From Betaproteobacteria bacterium (lineage in GTDB: Bacteria > Pseudomonadota > Gammaproteobacteria > Burkholderiales > Methylophilaceae), in assembly GCA_009926035.1 (NCBI GenBank), contig RFPQ01000037.1, forward strand, positions 1 to 7,132: a DNA stretch of 7,132 nt, written 5' to 3'. Positions 1-6,341 of the stretch are shown here, in pieces. The notes under the pieces are model-generated. The model did not search any database, was not told where the DNA came from, and saw nothing but the letters and a program-made list of their open reading frames with translations. The translations under genes and the position numbers were made by a program. How positions within the stretch are numbered: the stretch's first letter is position 1; every line of letters starts with the position of its first letter.

Positions 1-6
1 TTTATC

Positions 7-12
7 TATAGT
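7..12 (+). promoter_or_regulatory. Possible -10 element of the mraZ (dcw) promoter
   Basis: The hexamer TATAGT matches five of six bases of the sigma70 -10 consensus TATAAT. It would place transcription start near 18-20, right at the first MraZ-box-like repeat, similar to the E. coli mra promoter where the MraZ repeats lie near the start of the transcript. There is no extended -10 TGn, and the -35 element would lie outside the window, so the call cannot be completed. I saw no better promoter between 13 and 116. Such hexamers are common by chance in AT-rich DNA. Confidence 0.3.
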
Positions 13-19
13 GTCATTA

Positions 20-45
20 GTGGAAAAAAGTGGTTTTTTGTGGGA
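20..45 (+). promoter_or_regulatory. MraZ operator: three direct repeats at 10-bp spacing
   Basis: GTGG occurs at 20-23, 30-33 and 40-43, exactly 10 bp apart. Read as the known MraZ box (TGGGN separated by 5 nt), the units are TGGAA at 21-25, TGGTT at 31-35 and TGGGA at 41-45. The period and number match the operator described for MraZ in Gram-negative bacteria, and the repeats precede a recognisable mraZ gene. Only the third unit fits TGGGN exactly; the first two lack the third G. The expected role is autoregulation of mraZ and the downstream dcw genes by a ring-shaped MraZ oligomer. Confidence 0.75.
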
Positions 46-92
46 AATTTCTAAGTAGAACTAAGGGTATTTAGTAATTTCCCACTTTTTTT
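40..92 (+). terminator. Terminator-shaped hairpin with T7 tract in the mraZ leader
   Basis: Arms 40-57 and 68-85 pair: ten perfect pairs (GTGGGAAATT at 40-49 with AATTTCCCAC at 76-85), one T-T mismatch (50/75), then seven more pairs including one G-U (51-57 with 68-74). The loop is 58-67 and seven T follow at 86-92. This is the form of a rho-independent terminator for + strand transcription, though much of the stem is A-T. It may be an attenuator in the mraZ 5' UTR, or the terminator of a gene lying upstream of the window. The 5' arm includes the third MraZ box. Confidence 0.5.
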
Positions 93-116
93 GAATTGAA
101 CGATGGGTCAGGAATT

Positions 117-563
117 ATGTTTAGAGGCGCTAATCTCTTGAATATTGATGCTAAAGGTAGGATGGCAATGCCAACTAAGCATCGAGAGGTTTTGCTCGTC
201 CAATCTTCAGGTGACATAGTCATTACAGCACACCCTCACGGATGTTTATTGATTTACCCTCAAATGGCCTGGGAGCCTATCCAGTCAAAAATCATGGCAT
301 TTTCGAGCTTTGATAAAAAATCGAGTGCTTTGCAAAGATTACTCGTGGGTTATGCGGAAGACATAGCTCTCGATACAGCAGGGCGATTACTCCTATCCCA
401 GGTATTAAGAGAATTTGCAAGCATAGATAAGCAAGCCATGTTAGTGGGTCAAGGTAGTCATTTTGAGCTTTGGGATAGAGAAGCTTGGAATCAACAAATG
501 CAAAATGCTACACAACAAGATGCTTCAAGTATGCCGATTGAACTCGAAGGATTCTCCCTTTAA
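117..563 (+). CDS. mraZ: Transcriptional regulator MraZ
   Basis: MraZ is a DNA-binding regulator of the dcw cluster that binds repeats in its own leader and forms ring-shaped oligomers. The 148-residue product has the family's two SpoVT/AbrB-like halves, each with its DxxGR signature: DAKGR at residues 11-15 and DTAGR at 86-90. The C-terminal half includes HFELWDREAW (115-124). I chose ATG 117 because MFRGAN is the usual MraZ N-terminus. An in-frame TTG at 96 would add seven residues, but it lies just after a T tract with no ribosome binding site. A short AGGA at 110-113 lies only three bases before the ATG, so the binding site is weak or closely spaced. The length is normal for the family (about 150). 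The gene is first in the operon, 24 nt before rsmH, and looks richer in GC than murE and murF downstream. Confidence 0.95.
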   Translation: MFRGANLLNIDAKGRMAMPTKHREVLLVQSSGDIVITAHPHGCLLIYPQMAWEPIQSKIMAFSSFDKKSSALQRLLVGYAEDIALDTAGRLLLSQVLREFASIDKQAMLVGQGSHFELWDREAWNQQMQNATQQDASSMPIELEGFSL

Positions 564-587
564 TAATGCTAATTAATTTAATAACTC

Positions 588-1538
588 ATGAATCAAGCGC
601 AAAGTAATTCAAATCATGAGCACATTACTGTCCTTTTACATGAAGCAGTTGAGCATCTAGTTTTAAAGAAGGATGGCGTCTATGTAGATTGCACCTTTGG
701 GCGAGGTGGTCATAGTAAATTAATTTTAGAAAAATTAAACCAAGAAGGCAGATTAATCGCGATCGATCGAGATAAAACTGCGTATGAAGAAGGTTTAAAA
801 ATTAAAGATGCAAGATTTGAAATCGTGCACGCGTATTTTTCAGAGATTGATGAAGTTTTAAAAGCTAAAGGTATTTCGAAGGTAGATGGTGTGCTTCTTG
901 ATTTAGGTATTTCATCACCGCAAATTGACAAGGGTGATCGTGGCTTTAGTTTTAGATTTGATGGTCATTTGGATATGCGTATGGATCAGACGAAAGGCCT
1001 CACAGCAGCAGAAGTCTTGAAAGATATTGAACAGAAAGAATTAGAAAAGATTTTAAAAGAATATGGTGAAGAAAAATTTGCTAGAAGAATTTCAACTGCA
1101 ATTATTGAAGAGAGGGATAAATTAGGTTCGATTGAAACGACAAAACAGCTTGCAAAAATTGTCGCGGACCATATGCCCAAAAAAGAAATTGGACAAGATC
1201 CTGCAACAAGAACATTTCAAGCATTGAGGATCTTCATCAATCAAGAACTTGAAGAATTAAAAGCAGTATTGCCTAAAATCTTAGATCGACTAAAAACAGG
1301 CGGCATCATGGTAGTGATTAGTTTTCATTCTCTCGAAGACAGAATTGTGAAACAGTTTATTAATGATGAAAAAAATAGAGATACGTTACCTTCCAATTTC
1401 CCAATTAGAAGTGAAGAATTGCCAAAGCCTCGATTAAATATTGTGACAAAACCTATACGACCAAGTGATGATGAAGTAAAAAACAACCCAAGATCGAGGA
1501 GTGGAATCATGCGAGTAGCTGAGAGGACCGTATATTAG
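588..1538 (+). CDS. rsmH: 16S rRNA (cytosine(1402)-N(4))-methyltransferase RsmH
   Basis: RsmH (formerly MraW) uses S-adenosylmethionine to N4-methylate C1402 of 16S rRNA in the 30S decoding centre. The 316-residue product is full length (E. coli has 313). Visible signatures are the SAM-binding motif VDCTFGRGGHS (residues 33-43), the acidic end of the next strand IAID (57-60), DLGISSPQID (105-114), RGFSF (118-122), TFQALRIFIN (209-218), SFHSLEDR (245-252) and the C-terminal NPRSRSGIMR (300-309). The ATG at 588 gives the expected N-terminus ending in HITVLLHEAV, but no clear Shine-Dalgarno precedes it; the 24-nt gap after mraZ is A/T-rich. The TAG stop is followed with no gap by the ftsL ATG in the same frame. 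No key residue appears to be missing. Confidence 0.97.
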   Translation: MNQAQSNSNHEHITVLLHEAVEHLVLKKDGVYVDCTFGRGGHSKLILEKLNQEGRLIAIDRDKTAYEEGLKIKDARFEIVHAYFSEIDEVLKAKGISKVDGVLLDLGISSPQIDKGDRGFSFRFDGHLDMRMDQTKGLTAAEVLKDIEQKELEKILKEYGEEKFARRISTAIIEERDKLGSIETTKQLAKIVADHMPKKEIGQDPATRTFQALRIFINQELEELKAVLPKILDRLKTGGIMVVISFHSLEDRIVKQFINDEKNRDTLPSNFPIRSEELPKPRLNIVTKPIRPSDDEVKNNPRSRSGIMRVAERTVY

Positions 1539-1802
1539 ATGACAAAAATAAACTTCATTTTATTTTTTGTAATCGTGCTTATGGCTCTTGCAAAAGTAAA
1601 TTCTCAACATCAGTCAAGAAGATTATATTTTGAGCTTGGACAACAAAAAGAGATTGGACAAAAGTTAAATGCGGAATATAGCCAGCTTCAGCTAGAACAA
1701 AGTACGTGGGCGATGCATGGAAGAATTGAAGATATAGCCAAGAAATCATTGAAGATGAAAAGTCCTGAGCCTAAAAAAATTATTTTGTTGGAGCATCCTT
1801 GA
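1539..1802 (+). CDS. ftsL: Cell division protein FtsL
   Basis: FtsL is a single-pass inner-membrane protein that forms the FtsQLB complex with FtsB and FtsQ and activates septal peptidoglycan synthesis by FtsWI. The 87-residue product has a three- to four-residue cytoplasmic tip, one membrane segment at about residues 5-19, then a periplasmic helix predicted as coiled coil at about 26-58. The pattern SQHQSRRL (22-29) and LQLEQSTWA (50-58) matches betaproteobacterial FtsL, which is shorter than the 121-residue E. coli protein. Its ATG abuts the rsmH stop in the same frame, so no start further upstream is possible. AGAGGA at 1522-1527 inside rsmH is a good ribosome binding sequence but lies 11 nt away, which is long. 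The identification rests on position and weak family motifs together. Confidence 0.93.
   Translation: MTKINFILFFVIVLMALAKVNSQHQSRRLYFELGQQKEIGQKLNAEYSQLQLEQSTWAMHGRIEDIAKKSLKMKSPEPKKIILLEHP
1790..1793 (+). promoter_or_regulatory. Shine-Dalgarno supporting the TTG start of ftsI
   Basis: GGAG lies within the end of ftsL, five bases before the TTG at 1799. It decides the ftsI start, because no ATG or GTG occurs in frame before the membrane segment. Confidence 0.6.
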
Positions 1803-3544
1803 GTTTATTTATAAACAATAAGGTTGAAAAAACATTCTTCGAACTTTCCGGAATTCGCAGAAGATTAATTCTACTTTTATTTTTAGCTGGATTTTTAACG
1901 CTTATATTTAGAGCGCTATATTTACAAAGTTTGGATAAAAACTTTTTGCAATCAAAAGGAAATGCAACAAGTACAAGAGTAATTTCTCTTTATGCGGATA
2001 GAGGAAAAATTACAGATAGGAATGGAGATATTTTAGCGATAAGCAGTCCAGTCGAGTCAGTGTGGGCAAATCCACCGAACGTTATAATAAATAAAGATCA
2101 AAAATTAGAATTAGAAAATATTCTTAAGTTAAGTAGCGATGAGGTTGATAGAAAACTACTCAATAATAAAAAGGAATTTATATACCTCAAGAGACAGATT
2201 TCACCTGAAGATGCAAGAAGACTCCAAGCACTTAAAATACCAGGAATATTTTTTCAAAAAGAGTTTAAGAGATTTTATCCAGCTGCAGATGTCACAGCGA
2301 ATTTGGTTGGATTTACTAATCTCGATAATATTGGGCAAGAAGGTATTGAGCTTGCTCAAAATAAATTCCTTTCAGGTAAGCTCGGTAGTAAAAAAGTAAT
2401 TAAAGATAACGCAGGAAAAATTGTTGATGACCTCCAAGAAGTTAAATTGCCACAAGATGGCCATGACATAAAACTTTCAATCGACTCAAGAATTCAATAT
2501 TTAACTTATAGAGAGTTAGCTAAATCAATTGAGACTCATAAAGCCAAAGCGGGCTCAGCTATAGTATTAGATGCCAAAACAGGGGAAATATTAGCTATGG
2601 CTAATTTCCCCTCATACAATCCAAATAATCTTAATGAAGGTGCAGGCCCTACAAGAAATCGAGCTGTGACAGATGTATTCGAACCAGGATCAACAATTAA
2701 ACCATTCACTGTGTCTTCAGCATTAGATGCAGGAATACTTAATCCTAGTTCATTAGTAGAAGTTTCCTCAGGATTTATGAAAATTGGATCAGCTACAATT
2801 CATGATGCTCACGCAGATGAAACAAAACCTTTTATGACAGTTTCAGAAGTTATTGCAAAATCTTCTAATGTTGGAGCAGCAAGAATTGGATTAATGCAAA
2901 CACCTAAAAATTTATGGTCAACTTTTAACAAAGTAGGTTTTGGAATTCAAACAGGGGTTGGATTTCCCGGAGAAGTATCTGGAAGAATTCGTGATTATAA
3001 AAATTGGGGAAAAGTAGATCAAGCAACTATATCTTTTGGACATGGTATTAATTTAACACTTCTTCAATTAGCGCAATCATATACAGTTTTTGCCAATGAT
3101 GGAGAAATGAAGCCAGTAACAATGTTCAAAAAAGAAGAGGCGCCTATGGGAACAAAAGTATTCTCGAAGCAAACAGTTAGAACAATGGTGGAAATGATGG
3201 AGCAAGTTGTTGAGGAAGGTACTGGAGGTAATGCAAAAATTATGGGATATAGAGTTGCAGGTAAAACAGGTACAGCTGAAAAAATTGGAGCAAATGGAGC
3301 TTATGAAAAGAATAAAAATATAGGCTCATTTATAGGCTTAGCCCCAGCTTCCAATCCAAGAATTATTATGGCAGTGATGATAGATGAGCCAAGTCTTGGA
3401 AGCCATTACGGAGGAGTTGTAGCAGCGCCAGTGTTTAGTAGCGTGATGGCCGATGTCATGAAAATATTAAAAATTCCACAGGATATAAAAACTCAAAATA
3501 AAGTTATACCGCAAGATAAAGGTAGTTCAAAAGAAACGATATGA
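1799..3544 (+). CDS. ftsI: Peptidoglycan D,D-transpeptidase FtsI (penicillin-binding protein 3)
   Basis: FtsI is the class B penicillin-binding protein that cross-links septal peptidoglycan in the periplasm, working with FtsW. The 581-residue product has a short cytoplasmic tail, a membrane anchor at about residues 22-43, a dimerisation domain starting near DRGKITDRNGD (67-77), and a transpeptidase domain at about 252-555. The active site motifs are intact: STIK with serine 298 and lysine 301, SSN at 355-357, and KTGT at 489-492. GFPGE (388-392) and YGGVVAAPVF (537-546) are also typical. E. coli FtsI has 588 residues. The start is TTG, overlapping the ftsL stop as TTGA, with GGAG five bases upstream. 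The end overlaps murE by ATGA, so translational coupling on both sides is likely. No signal peptide cleavage is expected. Confidence 0.97.
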   Translation: MSLFINNKVEKTFFELSGIRRRLILLLFLAGFLTLIFRALYLQSLDKNFLQSKGNATSTRVISLYADRGKITDRNGDILAISSPVESVWANPPNVIINKDQKLELENILKLSSDEVDRKLLNNKKEFIYLKRQISPEDARRLQALKIPGIFFQKEFKRFYPAADVTANLVGFTNLDNIGQEGIELAQNKFLSGKLGSKKVIKDNAGKIVDDLQEVKLPQDGHDIKLSIDSRIQYLTYRELAKSIETHKAKAGSAIVLDAKTGEILAMANFPSYNPNNLNEGAGPTRNRAVTDVFEPGSTIKPFTVSSALDAGILNPSSLVEVSSGFMKIGSATIHDAHADETKPFMTVSEVIAKSSNVGAARIGLMQTPKNLWSTFNKVGFGIQTGVGFPGEVSGRIRDYKNWGKVDQATISFGHGINLTLLQLAQSYTVFANDGEMKPVTMFKKEEAPMGTKVFSKQTVRTMVEMMEQVVEEGTGGNAKIMGYRVAGKTGTAEKIGANGAYEKNKNIGSFIGLAPASNPRIIMAVMIDEPSLGSHYGGVVAAPVFSSVMADVMKILKIPQDIKTQNKVIPQDKGSSKETI

Positions 3545-4971
3545 ACAATGTATTAAAAAAAATTGGACATCATCTCTCTGATATATCAAACGATAGTAGA
3601 CATACAAAAAAGAATTCTTTATTTCTAGCTTATCCTGGGGCGCATCATGATGGTAGAAATTATATAGAAGCAGCCATTAAAAAAGGTGCCAAAGTAATAC
3701 TCTATGAAAAAAAAAATTTTATATGGAAAAAATCATGGAGTGTAAACCATTACCCTATAGAGAATTTGAAAGCTAAAGAAGGTGAAATTGCTCACACATT
3801 TTTTAAAGAACCCTCTAAGCAGTTACATACAATTGGCATTACCGGCACAAATGGTAAGACATCATGTGCTTTCTGGATAGCAGAAATACAAAATCTTATG
3901 GGCAAAAAATCAGGCCTAATAGGAACGCTCGGATATGGATACAAAAAATTAAAATTGCATGAATATACAACTCCTGATGCAATATCTAATCATCGCATCT
4001 TAAAACAATTTAAAGACAAGAGAATAAAATCAGCAGTGATGGAAGTTTCATCACATGCCTTATCTCAGGGAAGAGTGAACGGTATTCTTTTTGATATTGC
4101 CTTATTCACAAATTTAACAAGAGATCATTTAGATTATCATCTCAATTTTAAAAATTATTTTAATGAAAAGAAAAAGTTATTTTTTTTCCCATCGATAAAA
4201 GTTGCTGTTATTAATATCGATGATTTATATGGAAAAAAACTTAAAACCTTGCTCGTCAAAAATAAAACTAAAGTTTTAAGTTACGGAATAAAAACTGGTG
4301 ATATTAGAGCGACAGAGATTGAATATTCAAATTTAAGTACGTCTTTTCAAATTAAATACAAAACACAAATATATCAAGTTAAAGCTCCTGTAGTTGGAGA
4401 GTTTAATGTTTATAACTTATTGGCAGTAATTGCTTCATTAATTGCATCTGGTTATTCAATACAAAAAATTGTTAAACAAATAAGTTTTATCTCTCAAGTG
4501 CCAGGAAGAATGCAAAGAATAGGCTCTAAAAATACACCTAAAATCTTTGTTGATTATGCTCACACACCAGATGCTTTAAAAAAAGCACTTGAAACTCTTA
4601 AAAAACAAACTGATGGCAATCTTATTTGTATATTTGGTTGCGGCGGAGAGAGAGATACAGGAAAAAGAAAAGATATGGCAGAAGTAGCTTCCAAAATAGC
4701 CGATATCAATTTTATTACGTCAGATAATCCAAGAAATGAAAACCCTAAAAATATTATTAATGAAATTAGTAAACATATGAAAGGTTCTTATCATATTGAA
4801 TTCGATAGACATAACGCCATAAAAAAGGCAATTAAACATGCTAAAAAAAATGATGTGATTCTTATAGCTGGGAAGGGTCATGAAATTTATCAAGAAATTA
4901 AAGGGGTTAGATATCCATTTAGCGATCAAAAATATGCAAAAAAAGCACTTAAAAGGTATAAGACGCACTGA
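3541..4971 (+). CDS. murE: UDP-N-acetylmuramoyl-L-alanyl-D-glutamate--2,6-diaminopimelate ligase MurE
   Basis: MurE is the cytoplasmic ATP-dependent ligase adding meso-diaminopimelate to UDP-MurNAc-L-Ala-D-Glu. The 476-residue product is slightly shorter than E. coli MurE (495). The N-terminal substrate domain includes NDSR (17-20). The central ATPase domain has P-loop GTNGKTS (102-108), TTPD (143-146), EVSSHAL (168-174), NLTRDHLDYH (191-200), and K210 as the probable carbamylated lysine. The C-terminal domain has DYAHTPDAL (338-346), GCGGERD (366-372), DNPRNENP (395-402) and GKGHE (444-448). DNPR is the signature selecting meso-DAP over L-lysine. The ATG overlaps the ftsI stop as ATGA. Lysine makes up about 14 percent of residues (66 by hand count), and a run of ten A occurs at 3707-3716. 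The stop abuts murF in the same frame. Confidence 0.97.
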   Translation: MNNVLKKIGHHLSDISNDSRHTKKNSLFLAYPGAHHDGRNYIEAAIKKGAKVILYEKKNFIWKKSWSVNHYPIENLKAKEGEIAHTFFKEPSKQLHTIGITGTNGKTSCAFWIAEIQNLMGKKSGLIGTLGYGYKKLKLHEYTTPDAISNHRILKQFKDKRIKSAVMEVSSHALSQGRVNGILFDIALFTNLTRDHLDYHLNFKNYFNEKKKLFFFPSIKVAVINIDDLYGKKLKTLLVKNKTKVLSYGIKTGDIRATEIEYSNLSTSFQIKYKTQIYQVKAPVVGEFNVYNLLAVIASLIASGYSIQKIVKQISFISQVPGRMQRIGSKNTPKIFVDYAHTPDALKKALETLKKQTDGNLICIFGCGGERDTGKRKDMAEVASKIADINFITSDNPRNENPKNIINEISKHMKGSYHIEFDRHNAIKKAIKHAKKNDVILIAGKGHEIYQEIKGVRYPFSDQKYAKKALKRYKTH

Positions 4972-6318
4972 ATGAACCTTACTTTAAATCAGATTAAAAA
5001 AATTGTTGGTGGAACTTATCATGGAGATGCAGTTCTGCTTAAAAAAAGGATTAAGCGTATTTCTATTAATAGTAATGACATTTGTAAGAATGATCTTTTT
5101 ATAGGCATTAAGGGTGAAAAATTTAATGGGGATCATTTTGCTTCAAGCGCTATTCAAAAAGGTGCTATTGCTGCAATTGTCTCGACCAATCAAAAAGACA
5201 TAAAAAATAAAATTGTTGTAAAAAATGGCCGTGAAGCTTTAGGAAAGATAGCTCAATATTGGAAGTCACAATCAAAAATACCTTTAGTCGCTATTACTGG
5301 CAGTAATGGTAAGACAACGACAAAAGAAATGATTAGTAGCATTGTTACATCACATCTCAAAAGCAAGAAGAAGCTTCTTATGAGCCAGGGAAATTTTAAT
5401 AATGATATTGGCTTGCCTTTATCTCTATTAAATATAGAAAAAATACAAAAATGCGCTGTAGTTGAAATGGGTATGAACCATAAAGGTGAAATTAGTTATT
5501 TAAGTAAGATTGCAAAACCGGACATCGCAGTAATTACAAATATAGCTGAAGCACATATCGAATTTTTTAGATCTAAAAAAGGAATTGCAAAAGCAAAATC
5601 AGAAATATTTGAAGGCTTGAAAAAAGATGGCACTGCGATCATAAATCGAGATGACGAGTTTTATAGTCTAATGAAAAATGCAGCCCAAACTAAAAATATC
5701 ATTTCATTTGGATTGAGCAAAAAATCTGACATTTACCCTAAGAAAACAACGCAAGGTATTTCTCAAATTCACACGCCTAAAGGCTCAATTGATATTAAAG
5801 TGAAATTACAAGGTGAGCATAATTTAAAAAATGCACTTGCTGCAATTGCCTCAACGATTGCACTTAAGATCCCATTAAAAACAATTAAAAAAGGTATTGA
5901 GGCTATAAGACCAGTTCATGGAAGATTAGAGATTAAAAAAGGCTTTAATGGATCAATGGTAATTGATGATACTTATAATGCAAACCCAGAGTCTATGCGC
6001 GCGGCAATTGATGTATTAGCTAATCAAGGTTATGAAAAAATTTTAATAATTGGAGATATGGGTGAGCTCGGCAAAAAAGCAGCACAATATCATGCTTCTA
6101 TCGCGAATCATATCAATAAAAAGAAAATATTAGATGTGGTAGGTATAGGTAAATTAACTAAACATACGATTGATAAATGTAATGGTAATGCGAAATGGTT
6201 TGATAATAAAAAAGAACTTATTCAGTATGTCAAATCAATAATAAGAAGAAATTCATGTGTACTTGTTAAAGGTTCACGTTTTATGAAAATGGAAGAAGTG
6301 GTAGATGCGCTTACTTAA
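4972..6318 (+). CDS. murF: UDP-N-acetylmuramoyl-tripeptide--D-alanyl-D-alanine ligase MurF
   Basis: MurF completes the cytoplasmic precursor by joining D-Ala-D-Ala to the UDP-MurNAc tripeptide with ATP, giving the MraY substrate. The 448-residue product matches the family length (E. coli 452). Motifs in order are the P-loop TGSNGKTTTKEM (109-120), GNFNNDIGLPL (140-150), EMGMN (165-169), TNIAEAHIE (189-197), INRDDE (224-229), GEHNLKNALAA (281-291), DDTYNANPESM (332-342), GDMGELG (361-367) and KGSRFMKME (433-441). The ATG follows the murE TGA with no gap and in the same frame, and no strong ribosome binding site is seen, so coupling to murE is likely. Like MurE it is very lysine-rich (64 of 448 by hand count), with many more basic than acidic residues. 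No key motif is lost. Confidence 0.97.
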   Translation: MNLTLNQIKKIVGGTYHGDAVLLKKRIKRISINSNDICKNDLFIGIKGEKFNGDHFASSAIQKGAIAAIVSTNQKDIKNKIVVKNGREALGKIAQYWKSQSKIPLVAITGSNGKTTTKEMISSIVTSHLKSKKKLLMSQGNFNNDIGLPLSLLNIEKIQKCAVVEMGMNHKGEISYLSKIAKPDIAVITNIAEAHIEFFRSKKGIAKAKSEIFEGLKKDGTAIINRDDEFYSLMKNAAQTKNIISFGLSKKSDIYPKKTTQGISQIHTPKGSIDIKVKLQGEHNLKNALAAIASTIALKIPLKTIKKGIEAIRPVHGRLEIKKGFNGSMVIDDTYNANPESMRAAIDVLANQGYEKILIIGDMGELGKKAAQYHASIANHINKKKILDVVGIGKLTKHTIDKCNGNAKWFDNKKELIQYVKSIIRRNSCVLVKGSRFMKMEEVVDALT

Positions 6319-6341
6319 AATTTTTAAGAAAGATAAAAATT

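Noticed and set aside
11..15. GTGTC as a fourth MraZ-box unit upstream of the three
   Set aside because: It is 9 bp, not 10 bp, from the next unit and lacks the GG core.
68..73. TATTTA as a possible -10 element closer to mraZ
   Set aside because: It matches only three of six consensus bases, has no -35 at the right distance, and lies within the hairpin's 3' arm.
96..116. In-frame TTG start for mraZ adding seven residues
   Set aside because: It lies right after the T tract with no ribosome binding site, and the ATG at 117 gives the standard MFRGAN N-terminus of MraZ.
710..931. 73-codon open frame on the - strand inside rsmH
   Set aside because: It lies wholly antisense to a conserved gene, resembles no family I know, and has no promoter or ribosome binding site of note.
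986..1510. Two short - strand open frames (986-1180 and 1325-1510) inside rsmH
   Set aside because: They are antisense shadows of a well-conserved coding sequence, with low-complexity Ser/Phe-rich translations typical of such shadows.
2139..2399. 86-codon + strand open frame inside ftsI
   Set aside because: It is out of frame with the conserved FtsI dimerisation domain, and its translation shows no recognisable motif.
4720..4968. 82-codon - strand open frame opposite the end of murE, with a hydrophobic translation
   Set aside because: The Phe/Ile-rich sequence is the expected complement of lysine-rich coding DNA, and murE motifs fill the other strand.
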